Positions 6,877 to 15,440 of a DNA stretch of 47,728 nt are shown here, piece after piece. How positions within the stretch are numbered: position 1 is the stretch's first letter; every line of letters starts with the position of its first letter. A program made the position numbers and the translations under genes. The notes beneath the pieces are model-generated. The model was not told the DNA's origin, did not search any database, and worked only from the letters and a program-made list of their open reading frames with translations. Source of the DNA: Burkholderiaceae bacterium (lineage in GTDB: Bacteria; Pseudomonadota; Gammaproteobacteria; Burkholderiales; Burkholderiaceae_C); NCBI GenBank assembly GCA_017848435.1, contig JAFEHU010000068.1, positions 1 through 47,728 on the forward strand. The letters run 5' to 3'.

Positions 6877-8937
6877 ATGTTTGCATTGTTTGAAGAAGCC
6901 GGCAAGTTTCAGGCCGGCCGCATCCTGTCGGAAGCCGAGTCGTCGGCCCAGATCGAGCTGGACTCCGGCAAGCGGGTGAAAGTCAAGGCGGCCAACGTGC
7001 TGCTGAAGTTCGAGAAGCCCGCCCCGGCCGAGCTGGTGGCCCAAGGCCGGGCCCAGGCCGAAGAGATTGAGCTGGACCTGGCCTGGGAATTTGCCCCCGA
7101 AGACGAATTTGGCTTTGCCGATCTGGCGCGGGTGTACTTCAGCGACAACGCCACGCTGGTGCAGCAGGCCGGCACGCTGTTCCGGCTGTTCGACGCACCG
7201 CACTACTTCCGCCGCAGCGGCAAAGGCCGCTTCCGCAAGGCGCCGGCCGACATTTTGCAGCAGGCGCTGGTGGCCATTGAGAAGAAAAAGCAGCTGCAGC
7301 TGCAGATTGACGCCTGGGCCAGCGCCCTGGCCGCTGGCGAGTGCCCGGAGCCGGTGCGCGAACAGCTGTACAAAATTTTGTTCCGGCCCGACAAAAACGC
7401 GCCCGAGTACAAGGCGGTGGTCGACGCCGCGCGCGCCACACAAACCGCGCCGCTGGCGCTGCTGCAAAACGCCGGCGCCATCGACTCGCCCTACCAGTTC
7501 CACTGGCGGCGCTTTCTGTTCGACAACTTCCCGCGCGGCACCGGCTTCCCGGCACTCGACGCGCCGCAGATCAGCGACGAGTTGCCAGTCGCTGCGGTGG
7601 CGGCGTTCTCCATCGACGACTCGTCCACCACCGAGATCGACGACGCGCTCTCGGTGCAGGGTCTGGGCACCGGCACGGTGGTGCTGGGCATCCACATCGC
7701 CGCGCCGGGTCTGGCGATTGCCCCCGGCAGCCCGGTGGATGGGGTCGGCCGCGCCCGCTTGTCCACCGTCTACATGCCAGGCTACAAGCTCACCATGCTG
7801 CCCGACGCGGTGGTGCAGCACTACACGCTGCAGGCCGGGCGCGACTGCCCGGCGGTGTCGCTCTACGCCACGCTGGACGAAGCGACGCTGGAAATCCGTG
7901 CCACAGAAACCAAGCTCGAACGCGTGCCCATCGTCGCCAACCTGCGGCACGACCAGCTGGATGCGCTCGTCACCGAAGACTGGCTGACCCAAACCTCGGC
8001 CGACGACAGCCCCGCGCTGCAGGCCGTGCCCAAGAGCCACGCCACGCTGGCCTTTTTGCACCGCCTGGCCCGCCACCTGAAGGCGGCGCGCGAAGTGGTG
8101 CGTGGCAAGCCCGAGAACTTCAACCGGCCCGACTACAACTTCCGTCTGGTGGGCAACGGCGACGCGGAACCCACCGGCAATGAGACGGTGCAGATCAGCA
8201 CGCGCCAACGCGGCGCGCCACTCGACTTGATCGTGGCCGAGGCGATGATCCTGGCCAACAGCACCTGGGGCCAGTGGCTGGCCGAGCATGGCCTGCCCGG
8301 CATCTACCGCAGCCAGGCCAGCCTGGCACCGGGCGTGAAAGTGCGCATGGGCACCAAGGCCTTGCCGCACGCCGGCATTGGCGTCAAAAGCTACGCGTGG
8401 AGCACCTCGCCGCTGCGCCGCTACACCGACCTGGTGAACCAATGGCAAATCATTGCCTGTGCCCGCCACGGCAAGACCGCCGCCCTCGCCGCGCCCTTCA
8501 AACCGAAAGACGCCGAGCTGTTCTCCATCATCTCGGCGTTTGACGCGGCCTACGCCGCCTACAACGGCTACCAGGCGGGCATCGAGCGTTTCTGGACGCT
8601 GAAGTACCTCGAACAACACGGCATCACCGAGCTGGAGGCCACGCTGTTCAAGGACAACCTGGTGCGCGCCGACACCCTGCCACTGGTGCTGCCGGTGCTG
8701 GGCGCGCAGGGGCTGCCACGCGGCGCCCGCCTGCGGGTGAAGCTGGGCGAGATCGACGCCATCACGCTGGACATCCATGGCACGGTGCTGGAACGGCTGG
8801 ACGTGGCCGATGCCCCCGAAGCCGGCGCCGAAGAAGACGACGACGACACCGTGGCCGGTCCGATCGCCATCGCCGTGGACATGGCCCTCACAGCCGAAGA
8901 CTCCGAGGCGGCACAACCCGAGAAAGCCACGCCGTGA
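6877..8937 (+). CDS. RNB-domain 3'-5' exoribonuclease (RNase II/R family)
   Basis: This 686-residue protein should degrade RNA processively from the 3' end. The catalytic block FSIDDSSTTEIDDAL is at residues 244-258. Compared with E. coli RNase II, the Asp positions 201, 209 and 210 are kept (Asp247, 255, 256), while the Asp207 position is Glu253. The STTEIDD form is common in a divergent bacterial and organellar RNB branch. Other RNB blocks include DGVGRARLSTVYMPGYKLTM and YAWSTSPLRRYTDLVNQWQ. The N-terminus does not look like paired cold-shock domains, and a short acidic tail (EEDDDD) follows. It is smaller than RNase R, so I leave the symbol blank. Its TGA overlaps the GTG start of the TonB-like gene. 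Confidence 0.88.
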   Translation: MFALFEEAGKFQAGRILSEAESSAQIELDSGKRVKVKAANVLLKFEKPAPAELVAQGRAQAEEIELDLAWEFAPEDEFGFADLARVYFSDNATLVQQAGTLFRLFDAPHYFRRSGKGRFRKAPADILQQALVAIEKKKQLQLQIDAWASALAAGECPEPVREQLYKILFRPDKNAPEYKAVVDAARATQTAPLALLQNAGAIDSPYQFHWRRFLFDNFPRGTGFPALDAPQISDELPVAAVAAFSIDDSSTTEIDDALSVQGLGTGTVVLGIHIAAPGLAIAPGSPVDGVGRARLSTVYMPGYKLTMLPDAVVQHYTLQAGRDCPAVSLYATLDEATLEIRATETKLERVPIVANLRHDQLDALVTEDWLTQTSADDSPALQAVPKSHATLAFLHRLARHLKAAREVVRGKPENFNRPDYNFRLVGNGDAEPTGNETVQISTRQRGAPLDLIVAEAMILANSTWGQWLAEHGLPGIYRSQASLAPGVKVRMGTKALPHAGIGVKSYAWSTSPLRRYTDLVNQWQIIACARHGKTAALAAPFKPKDAELFSIISAFDAAYAAYNGYQAGIERFWTLKYLEQHGITELEATLFKDNLVRADTLPLVLPVLGAQGLPRGARLRVKLGEIDAITLDIHGTVLERLDVADAPEAGAEEDDDDTVAGPIAIAVDMALTAEDSEAAQPEKATP

Positions 8938-9788
8938 ACCTGCGGGACTTCAGCACCCTGCATCTGGCGCTGGGCGTCTCGCTCGCGCTGCATGCCGGCG
9001 TGTTGACATTGCGCTTTGTTGACCCGGAGCGCTTCAACCGTGTGTTCGAGGACACCCCGCTGGAAGTCATTCTGGTCAACAGCCAGTCCACCCAGCCACC
9101 CGACAAAGCCCAGGCCATTGCCCAGGCCACGCTGGCCGGTGGTGGTGACGCCGAAACCGGCCGGGCCACCAGCCCATTGCCCCCGTCGGCCCTGGTCAGC
9201 AGCGGGGACGAAGCCGAAGACGCGCAGCGCAAACTGGAAGCGCTGCAGGAAAAGCAGGCCCTGATGCTGGCCGAGGTGAAGAAACAGCTCGCCGCATTGC
9301 CGCCACCCGACCCCAAACTCGCCAGCGACACGCCCGAAGCCGTCGCCCGGGAGGAGAAACGCCGCCAGTTCGTCAACCTGCTGGCCGAGATTGAAAAACG
9401 CATCAACGAAGAAAACGCCCGGCCCAAGAAGCGCTACATCAGCCCGGCCACCCGGGAAGAGGCCTACGCCATCTACTACGACAGCCTGCGGCGCAGAATT
9501 GAAGACCGCGGCACCCAGAACTTCCCCGAGGCCGGCGGCAACAAGCTGTACGGCGAACTGACCATGATCGTGACGGTGAATTTCGACGGCCGGGTGATCG
9601 ACACCGAGGTCGTGGTCCCTTCCGCCAACCGCGCACTCGACCGCCGCGCCGAAGCCATCGTGCGCAACGCCGGCCCGTTCGGCCTGTTCAGCGAAGCCAT
9701 GCGCCGCCAGGCCGACCAGATCGTGGTGGTGTCGCGCTTCCGGTTCACGCGCGACGAAACGCTCGAAACCAAACTCTCCAACCGCTAA
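8934..9788 (+). CDS. TonB-like energy transducer / TonB C-terminal domain protein
   Basis: The GTG start at 8934 overlaps the stop of the RNB gene. The 284-residue product has one N-terminal membrane segment (residues about 8-26), a Pro-rich and then coiled, charged middle (about 95-175, with QRKLEALQEKQ and KRINEENARPKKR), and a C-terminal domain. In that domain, GELTMIVTVNFDGRVIDTEV and RFRFTRDETLE resemble the TonB C-terminal fold. It probably spans the periplasm from the inner membrane. No exbB/exbD is nearby and the neighbours are aroE and mtgA. It could be a TonB-type transducer for unknown receptors or a structural envelope protein using the same fold. Confidence 0.75.
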   Translation: MNLRDFSTLHLALGVSLALHAGVLTLRFVDPERFNRVFEDTPLEVILVNSQSTQPPDKAQAIAQATLAGGGDAETGRATSPLPPSALVSSGDEAEDAQRKLEALQEKQALMLAEVKKQLAALPPPDPKLASDTPEAVAREEKRRQFVNLLAEIEKRINEENARPKKRYISPATREEAYAIYYDSLRRRIEDRGTQNFPEAGGNKLYGELTMIVTVNFDGRVIDTEVVVPSANRALDRRAEAIVRNAGPFGLFSEAMRRQADQIVVVSRFRFTRDETLETKLSNR

Positions 9789-9791
9789 GCC

Positions 9792-10637
9792 ATGGACCTC
9801 TACTGTGTGATGGGCAACCCGGTCGAGCACAGCCGCTCGCCCTGGATCCACGCGCGCTTTGCCGCGCTCACCGGGCAGGCGCTGCAGTACGACAAGCAAC
9901 TGGTGCCTCTGGACAGCTTTGCCGCCACCGTCGCGGCCTTTGCCCACAGCGGCGGGCGCGGCTGCAACGTCACCGTGCCCTTCAAATTCGAGGCCGCCGC
10001 GCTCGCGCAGCAATGCAGCGAACGCGTGCAACTGGCCGAGGCCTGCAACGTGCTGAGCTTTGCGCGCGATGCCACCGGCACCCTGCAGGTGTCGGCCGAC
10101 AACTCCGATGGCCTGGGCCTGGTGCGGGACATCGTGCACAACGCGGGTGTGCCCCTGCAGGGCCAGCGCGTCTTGCTGATTGGCGCAGGCGGCGCGGCTG
10201 CCGGCGTGCTGGGGCCCTTGCTGGACGCGCGGCCCCACAGCCTGGTGGTGGCCAACCGCAGCGTGGCCAAGGCCGAGGCGCTGGTGGCGCGGCATGCCGC
10301 ACTGGCACAGCGCTGTGGCGTGGTGCTCAGCGCGTCGGGGCTGGACGCCGTGCCCGCCGGGTTCGACGTGGTCATCAACGCCACCGCCAGCAGCCTGAGC
10401 GGCGCCGGGGTGCCGGTGCCCGCCACGGTGCTCAAGCCCGGCGCGCTGGCGTACGACATGATGTACGGCCCGGCCGCCCAAGGCTTTCTGGACTGGGCCC
10501 GCACCCATGGCGCGCAGCCGCGCGACGGCCTGGGCATGCTGGTGGAGCAGGCCGCCGAGGCGTTTGCACTCTGGCGTGGTGTGCGCCCCCCGTCGGCCCA
10601 GGTGCTGGCCGAACTGCGGGCGCGGGTGTCGCCATGA
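9792..10637 (+). CDS. aroE: Shikimate dehydrogenase
   Basis: Reduces 3-dehydroshikimate to shikimate with NADPH in the chorismate pathway. The 281-residue protein starts MDLYCVMGNPVEHSRSPWIH, where SRS binds shikimate. It continues with GCNVTVPFK (catalytic Lys66) and ADNSDGLG (Asp103). The Rossmann glycine motif LLIGAGGAAAGVLGP lies near residues 128-142, and VANRSVAKAEAL follows as the NADP-recognition strand. It begins three bases after the TonB-like gene and overlaps mtgA by four bases, so it is mid-operon. The other shikimate gene here is the DAHP synthase at 2122. Confidence 0.95.
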   Translation: MDLYCVMGNPVEHSRSPWIHARFAALTGQALQYDKQLVPLDSFAATVAAFAHSGGRGCNVTVPFKFEAAALAQQCSERVQLAEACNVLSFARDATGTLQVSADNSDGLGLVRDIVHNAGVPLQGQRVLLIGAGGAAAGVLGPLLDARPHSLVVANRSVAKAEALVARHAALAQRCGVVLSASGLDAVPAGFDVVINATASSLSGAGVPVPATVLKPGALAYDMMYGPAAQGFLDWARTHGAQPRDGLGMLVEQAAEAFALWRGVRPPSAQVLAELRARVSP

Positions 10638-11353
10638 CGTCGCTGGTGCGCTGGGTGTTCTGGGTCGCGGCGGCCATGGCGGCGCTGCAACTCTTTCTTC
10701 TGGGCCGGGTGGCGATGATGGCCGCTGTTGACCCGCAGTCGACCACCTTCCAGCGTTCGGAAGCCTGGCGGCTGTCGCAGTCGCCCAAAGGGCTGAAGTG
10801 GCGCCAGCAGTGGGTGCCCTACGCCCAGATTGCCGACCACCTGAAGCGTGCGGTGATCGCCTCGGAAGACGGCGACTTCGTCAACCACGACGGCGTGGAG
10901 TGGGACGCGATTGAGAAAGCCTGGCAAAAGAACGCACAGGCCGAGGAGCAGGCGCTGAAACGCGCCCGCGCCGGCCGTGCGGTGAAGATCGTGGGCGGCT
11001 CCACCATCACGCAGCAACTGGCCAAAAACCTGCTGCTCTCGGGCGAGCGCAACCTGGCGCGCAAGGGCCAGGAGTTTGTGCTGACCCTGATGCTGGAGAG
11101 CCTGCTCAGCAAGCGGCGCATCCTGGAGATTTACCTCAACAACGTCGAATGGGGCGAGGGCGTGTTTGGCGCCGAAGCCGCCGCGCAGCACTACTTCCGC
11201 AAACCCGCCTCCCGCCTCAGCGCTTACGAGGCCGCACGCCTGTCGGTGATGCTGCCACGCCCGAAGTTTTTCGAGAAGCTGCCGAACTCGGCCTACCTGT
11301 CGGGCCGCAGCGCCACCATCGTCGCGCGCATGGGTGATTCCGCTCTGCCGTAA
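10634..11353 (+). CDS. mtgA: Monofunctional biosynthetic peptidoglycan transglycosylase
   Basis: Polymerises lipid II into glycan strands in the periplasm, without a transpeptidase domain. The 239-residue protein has an N-terminal membrane anchor (residues about 5-30), then the GT51 motifs. ASEDGDFVNHDG contains the catalytic Glu, KIVGGSTITQQLAKNLLLS follows, and then KRRILEIYLNNVEWGEGVFG with the second Glu, and AARLSVMLPRP. The ATG at 10634 overlaps the aroE TGA. It is the last gene of the RNB-tonB-like-aroE-mtgA run and is followed at once by two tandem family-2 repeats. Confidence 0.94.
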   Translation: MTSLVRWVFWVAAAMAALQLFLLGRVAMMAAVDPQSTTFQRSEAWRLSQSPKGLKWRQQWVPYAQIADHLKRAVIASEDGDFVNHDGVEWDAIEKAWQKNAQAEEQALKRARAGRAVKIVGGSTITQQLAKNLLLSGERNLARKGQEFVLTLMLESLLSKRRILEIYLNNVEWGEGVFGAEAAAQHYFRKPASRLSAYEAARLSVMLPRPKFFEKLPNSAYLSGRSATIVARMGDSALP

Positions 11354-11356
11354 AAA

Positions 11357-11525
11357 CATGGCCCCCACGGTTGCTCACTGCGTGTAGCGTCCTGCCCCCC
11401 AAGGGGGTGGCCTTTTTCCTTGGGGCGGCCCGGCGAGAACATATGACCCCCACGGGACGCTCACTGCGTGTAGCGCCCTGCCCCCAAGGGGGCGGCCTTT
11501 TTCCTTGGGGCGGCCCGGCGGAAAA
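11357..11525 (+). repeat. Family-2 palindromic repeat, two tandem copies
   Basis: Two head-to-tail copies of about 80 bases fill the gap between mtgA and plsC. Each runs ATGgCCCCCACGG, then GCTCACTGCGTGTAGCG, a CCTGCCCCC/AAGGGGG inverted repeat, GGCCTTTTTCC, and TTGGGGCGGCCCGGCG. The copies differ at only a few positions. The central inverted repeat could form a hairpin with a U-rich tail, possibly acting as a terminator for mtgA. Other copies lie at 13788, 16442-16608 and 32167. Confidence 0.85.
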
Positions 11526-11575
11526 ACATCCTGACCGCCGTCCATCCGGTCACGGCATGAACGTATCATGCCGCC

Positions 11576-12187
11576 ATGCTTGCCAAACTGATGAGCCTGT
11601 TCCTGCTGGGGCTGGTGCGCGTGCTGACCGGGGCGCAGGCGCGCTGGTACGGCTGCCCGCCCAAGGCCGAGCAACGCATTTACTTCGCCAACCACCAGAG
11701 CCACGCCGACCTGGTGATGATCTGGGCCGCGCTGCCGCAGGAGTTGCGCGGCATCACCCGGCCGATTGCCGCGAAGGACTACTGGACACAAACGCCGTTC
11801 AAGCAGTGGATCACCACCGCGGTGTTCAACGCCATTTACGTGGACCGCAGCAAAACCACCGACCAGGACCCGCTGGAGCCGTTGGTCGAGGCACTCACCC
11901 ACGGCGATTCGATCATCCTGTTCCCCGAAGGCACACGCGGCCATGCCGAGGAGCCGCAGGCCTTCAAGGCCGGTCTCTACAACCTGACCACCCGCTTCCC
12001 CGACGTGGTGCTGGTGCCGGCCTGGATCAACAACGTGCAGCGGGTGATGCCCAAGGGCGAGGTGGTGCCGGTGCCCATCCTGTGCTCGGTGACCTTTGGT
12101 TCACCCATCCGACTGGAAGCCGGTGAAGAACGCCGCGCCTTCCTGGACCGCGCACGGCTGGCCGTGATGGCATTGCGGGAGATCTGA
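11576..12187 (+). CDS. plsC: 1-acyl-sn-glycerol-3-phosphate acyltransferase family protein
   Basis: Predicted membrane-associated acyltransferase converting lysophosphatidate to phosphatidate. The 203-residue protein has the H-x4-D catalytic motif NHQSHAD (His40, Asp45), the acceptor-binding FPEGTR at 116-121, and VPAWINNVQRVMPKG, a later PlsC block. A short hydrophobic N-terminus (residues 4-18) may anchor it. It lies four bases upstream of a CdsA-like gene, so phosphatidate synthesis and its activation to CDP-diacylglycerol would be co-expressed. It may be an accessory paralogue rather than the main housekeeping PlsC, since such plsC-cdsA pairs often are. Confidence 0.85.
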   Translation: MLAKLMSLFLLGLVRVLTGAQARWYGCPPKAEQRIYFANHQSHADLVMIWAALPQELRGITRPIAAKDYWTQTPFKQWITTAVFNAIYVDRSKTTDQDPLEPLVEALTHGDSIILFPEGTRGHAEEPQAFKAGLYNLTTRFPDVVLVPAWINNVQRVMPKGEVVPVPILCSVTFGSPIRLEAGEERRAFLDRARLAVMALREI

Positions 12188-12191
12188 GCGC

Positions 12192-13187
12192 ATGGGCATC
12201 ACGTCTTTCCTGCGCAGCCTGAACCCCAACGAGCAGGTGGGCCTGCTGTTTGTGGTGGTGTTCGGCATGCTCACGCTGGCCAGCGCTTGGGCGCTGGTGT
12301 GGTCCATCCGCGAACGCGGGGACGACGCGCGGGCCGAAGCCCGGCAACTCGCGCTGCGCGACTTCAACAGCCTGCTGCGCACCTCGTGGTTCATGGTGGC
12401 GGTGTTCTGGATCGGCTGGGCCGCCGGCGAGCGGGTGGCCACGGTGCTGTTTGCGGTGGTGTCGTTTTTTGTGCTGCGCGAGTTCATCACCCTCTCCCCT
12501 ACCCGGCGCGGTGACCACCGCAGCCTGGTGCTGGCGTTTTTTGTGGTGCTGCCGCTTCAATACGGACTGGTCATCAACGAACGCTTCGATTTGTTCACCG
12601 TGTTCATCCCGGTCTATGTGTTCCTGGCCATCCCTGTGGTGAGTGCGCTGGCCAATGACCCGCAGCGCTTTCTGGAACGCAACGCCAAGCTGCAGTGGGG
12701 CATCATGGTCTGCGTTTACGGCATGAGCCATGTGCCGGCGCTGCTCTTGCTGGACTTCCCGCGCTACGGTGGCAAAAGCGCGTTCCTGGTGTTCTTTCTG
12801 GTGTTCGTGGTGCAGACCTGCATGATCGTGCAGCACCTCGCGAGTCGGCGCATGCAGCGCATGCCCACCGCACCCAACGTCAGCCAGAGCTTCAACTGGG
12901 CGAGTTGGGGGGTCGGCGTGCTGGCGGGCTGCCTGTTCGGCGTGCTGCTGTCGGGCATCACCCCGTTCAAGCCTGGGCAGGCCTTGGGCATGTCGCTCAT
13001 TGCCTGTGTGGCCGGCTCGATGGGCCACCTGGTGATGAAGGCGCTGAAGCGCGACCGCGGCGTGACCCACTGGGGTTCGCAGGGTGCGTCCACCACCGGC
13101 GCCAGCGGCCTGCTGGACCGCGTGGACGCCCTGTGTTTCGCCGCACCGGTGTTTTTTCATTCGGTTAGATGGTATTTTGGCCTCTAG
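12192..13187 (+). CDS. Phosphatidate cytidylyltransferase family (CdsA-like) membrane protein
   Basis: Probably converts phosphatidate and CTP to CDP-diacylglycerol in the inner membrane. The 331-residue protein is mostly hydrophobic. It has seven to eight membrane segments and a C-terminal signature equivalent to the CdsA block: [15 protein letters not shown], then [20 protein letters not shown]. Here KRDRGV replaces the usual KR-x-x-x-(I/V)-K-D, so the family assignment is firmer than the exact activity. It follows plsC by four bases. Its last codons and TAG stop lie inside a family-1 repeat (13171-13231), which adds only the final residues after the signature. Confidence 0.8.
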   Translation: MGITSFLRSLNPNEQVGLLFVVVFGMLTLASAWALVWSIRERGDDARAEARQLALRDFNSLLRTSWFMVAVFWIGWAAGERVATVLFAVVSFFVLREFITLSPTRRGDHRSLVLAFFVVLPLQYGLVINERFDLFTVFIPVYVFLAIPVVSALANDPQRFLERNAKLQWGIMVCVYGMSHVPALLLLDFPRYGGKSAFLVFFLVFVVQTCMIVQHLASRRMQRMPTAPNVSQSFNWASWGVGVLAGCLFGVLLSGITPFKPGQALGMSLIACVAGSMGHLVMKALKRDRGVTHWGSQGASTTGASGLLDRVDALCFAAPVFFHSVRWYFGL

Positions 13188-13231
13188 CCTTGGTGAAATC
13201 TACCGATTCAGCTACACAATTCATAGCAATG
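13171..13231 (-). repeat. Family-1 interspersed repeat, copy C (cdsA-like/ruvC junction)
   Basis: The reverse complement reads CATTGCTATGAATTG, TAGCTGAATCGG, CACCAAGGCT and AGAGGCCAAAAT, aligning over its full length with copies A and G. The element supplies the stop codon of the CdsA-like gene and the whole 41-base intergenic region. The ATG start of ruvC is formed by the outer end of the repeat. Confidence 0.85.
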
Positions 13232-13777
13232 CGCATTCTCGGGATTGACCCTGGCCTGCAGACCACCGGCTTCGGCGTGGTGGAAGCCAACGGCAGCGCG
13301 CTCAGCTACGTGGCCAGCGGCACCATCCGCACCCACAAGGTGGCGCAGGGCGACTTGCCAGGCCGGTTGAAGGTGCTGTTTGACGGCGTGCGCGAGGTGG
13401 TGGAACGCTACCAGCCCAGCGACGCGTCGGTAGAGATCGTGTTCGTCAACGTCAACCCGCAGGCCACACTGCTGTTGGGCCAGGCGCGTGGCGCCTGCGT
13501 CACGGCGCTGGTGTCCATGGACCTGCCGGTGGCCGAGTACACCGCGTTGCAGATGAAGAAGGCGGTGGCGGGCCACGGCCGCGCCGGCAAGGCGGAGGTG
13601 CAGCAGATGGTAATGCGGCTGCTGAAGCTGGCCGGTGTGCCCGGCACCGACGCCGCCGACGCCCTGGGCCTGGCCATCACCCACGCCCACGTGGGCCAGG
13701 CCACGGCACGGCTGAACGCCGCTGGCGACCTGCAGCGCCGGGCCAGCGCGATGTACAAGGGCGGCCGGAGTTATTGA
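13229..13777 (+). CDS. ruvC: Holliday junction resolvase RuvC
   Basis: Endonuclease that cuts Holliday junctions symmetrically with RuvAB during recombinational repair. The 182-residue protein, of normal family length, keeps all four acidic catalytic positions: Asp7 (RILGIDPG), Glu69 (SVEIVF), and Asp141 and Asp144 ([12 protein letters not shown]). The ATG at 13229 is the start expected from the family. It lies at the end of a family-1 repeat and no Shine-Dalgarno sequence is visible before it. The frame is open further upstream, but that extension is only translated repeat. ruvA and ruvB are not in the window. Confidence 0.95.
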   Translation: MRILGIDPGLQTTGFGVVEANGSALSYVASGTIRTHKVAQGDLPGRLKVLFDGVREVVERYQPSDASVEIVFVNVNPQATLLLGQARGACVTALVSMDLPVAEYTALQMKKAVAGHGRAGKAEVQQMVMRLLKLAGVPGTDAADALGLAITHAHVGQATARLNAAGDLQRRASAMYKGGRSY

Positions 13778-13787
13778 CTGGCCCCAT

Positions 13788-13850
13788 GAATATGGCTTCC
13801 ACGGTTGCTCACTGCGTGTAGTGCCTCGCCCCCGCACAGGCGCATGGCGG
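13788..13850 (+). repeat. Family-2 repeat, partial degenerate copy
   Basis: The block ATATGGCTTCCACGG, TTGCTCACTGCGTGTAG and TGCCTCGCCCCCG matches the first half of the tandem copies at 11357. The AAGGGGG arm and the GGGCGGCCCGGCG tail are replaced by unrelated or decayed sequence. It lies between the convergent ends of ruvC and the GlxA-type regulator gene. Confidence 0.7.
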
Positions 13851-13856
13851 GGAAAC

Positions 13857-14831
13857 TCACACGTTCTTGCGCAACTCACGCACGCCGCGCCCGAGCTTGT
13901 CCCTCAGCAGGGCCCGCAGTGTGGTGCCATCGGCATAACCAACGCGGCGGGCAATCTGGTCCACGCTGGCCTTGCTGGTTTGCAGCAGGTGCACGGCGCG
14001 CTCCACCCGCAAATCCTGAAAATACGATAGCGGCGTTTTGCCCAGCACGGCTTGAAGGCGCCGCGCGAGTGTGCGTCCACTGGAACCAATCGCCTGGGCA
14101 GCATCGCTGAGCGAAAACCCCCGTGACGTGCCCTCGGCCAAGCGCTTGCGGGCCCAGCGCTCGAAGCGCTCGACCACCGGGTCGTTGTGGGCCAGGTGGT
14201 CGGGGATGACGTAGGCGGCCTGCGACGAACGCACATCACCCAGCAGGTAGCGCGCGGTGATCGAGGCAAGGTCAGGGCTGCTGCGCCGCACCAGCCACAG
14301 AGCCAGATCCAGGTGCGCCATTGCAGCGCCGGCGGTGACAAAGCCACCCGAACTGATCAGCATGCGCGACTCGTCCAGCTCAACCTGCGGAAAGCGCTCG
14401 CGGAACAGTGGTGCCAGCCACCAGGTGGTAGTGGCGCTGAGGCCGTCCAGCAGCGCGGTGTCGGCCAACAAAAAAGTGCCGGTACAGGCCGCACCGGCCA
14501 GAGCGCCCTCGCCGACCCGTTCGCGCAACAGCGCGGTGGCGTCTTTCACCTCGGCTCGCAGCAGTGATTCGTCCAGTGTTTGCGGCGTGATGGCGCCCAG
14601 CCCAGGCACCAGCATCACGTCGGCACGGCCGGCCGATTCGGCCGGCGTGACCGGCACCCGGAAGCCGTGGCCGGTGTGCACGCGCCGCCGCAGGCCCAGC
14701 ACCGACACCTCGAAACGCGGCGCCGAAATGGCGTGCGCCTCGGCCAGCTGGTTGGCAATGGCCAGCGTGTCGAGCAGTGTGGCGAGCCCGGTGTCAAACA
14801 CTTTGTCCAAAGCCAGCAAATGAATCTTCAT
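13857..14831 (-). CDS. GlxA-family transcriptional regulator (DJ-1/PfpI plus AraC-type HTH)
   Basis: A 324-residue cytoplasmic regulator. Residues about 3-190 form a DJ-1/PfpI-like domain with the elbow AGAACTGTFLLAD centred on Cys116. Residues about 225-320 form an AraC-type DNA-binding domain with two helix-turn-helix units: FSLSDAAQAIGSSGRTLARR, then QIARRVGYADGTTLRALL. The start is ATG 14831, although the frame is open upstream to 14894. It diverges from a small monooxygenase-like gene across 97 bases, and local regulators usually control such a partner. The signal sensed by the DJ-1-like domain is unknown. Confidence 0.87.
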   Translation of the reverse strand: MKIHLLALDKVFDTGLATLLDTLAIANQLAEAHAISAPRFEVSVLGLRRRVHTGHGFRVPVTPAESAGRADVMLVPGLGAITPQTLDESLLRAEVKDATALLRERVGEGALAGAACTGTFLLADTALLDGLSATTTWWLAPLFRERFPQVELDESRMLISSGGFVTAGAAMAHLDLALWLVRRSSPDLASITARYLLGDVRSSQAAYVIPDHLAHNDPVVERFERWARKRLAEGTSRGFSLSDAAQAIGSSGRTLARRLQAVLGKTPLSYFQDLRVERAVHLLQTSKASVDQIARRVGYADGTTLRALLRDKLGRGVRELRKNV

Positions 14832-14928
14832 GGCAAAAATAATACCAAACGAGTCGTTCTTGCCACTACGCGGTACCCGTGTACTCGCCCACAATAGGGT
14901 CGCGTTTCACAACACTGAGGAGAAATTC

Positions 14929-15231
14929 ATGGTCACCGTCGGTCTATTCGTCAAGCTGCATGCCAAACCGGGCAAAGAAGCCCAGCTGGAAAATTTTCTG
15001 AAGAGCGCTTTGCCGCTGGCCAATGCCGAGGTGGGCACAGTGGTCTGGTTTGCGCTGAAATTCGGTCCGGCAACATTTGGCATTTTTGATGCCTTCGCCA
15101 ACGACAGCGGGCGTCAGGCACACCTCGAAGGGGCGATTGCTGCGGGGCTGATGGCCAACGCCAGCGAACTGCTGGCCGAAGCGCCTGTGCTCGAGAAAGT
15201 GGAAACCATGGCAGTCAAGCTGCCCGCATAG
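14929..15231 (+). CDS. Antibiotic biosynthesis monooxygenase-fold (ABM) small protein
   Basis: A 100-residue protein with the dimeric ferredoxin-like ABM pattern. VGLFVKLHAKPGKEAQLENF opens the first strand and helix, GTVVWFALKFGPATFGIFDAF forms the middle strands, and a final helix and strand end in ETMAVKLP. Members include quinol monooxygenases and many proteins without known activity. GAGGAG upstream supports the ATG at 14929. It is divergent from the GlxA-type regulator, which is the likely controller. The reaction cannot be deduced from the sequence. Confidence 0.8.
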   Translation: MVTVGLFVKLHAKPGKEAQLENFLKSALPLANAEVGTVVWFALKFGPATFGIFDAFANDSGRQAHLEGAIAAGLMANASELLAEAPVLEKVETMAVKLPA

Positions 15232-15254
15232 GGCTGCGTTAGCTTGGGACTGCG

Positions 15255-15431
15255 TCAGTTGAAAGATTGAAAGGCGAGCACCGCGAAGAACACAAAGGCG
15301 GCCGCCAGCGTGCCGAACAACACCTGCAAGCCAAAGCGTTTGAAGCGCGGCTGGCTGGTGGCGGCAAAGAGAACAAACGACACCGCTGTTGCCAGCAGTG
15401 CCAGCAGAATCAGCCAGCGAAAGACCAGCAT
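15255..15431 (-). CDS. Small two-segment membrane protein after lpxC
   Basis: A 58-residue frame begins with ATG at 15431, nine bases after the lpxC TAA, and ends with TGA at 15257-15255. It starts MLVFRWLILLALLATAV and ends FFAVLAFQSFN. Two hydrophobic segments, about residues 3-23 and 36-54, surround a short basic loop (SQPRFKRFG), suggesting a hairpin inner-membrane protein. It is positioned as the last gene of the division cluster. I recognise no family and propose no function. Confidence 0.65.
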   Translation of the reverse strand: MLVFRWLILLALLATAVSFVLFAATSQPRFKRFGLQVLFGTLAAAFVFFAVLAFQSFN

Positions 15432-15440
15432 GGCTGGGGC

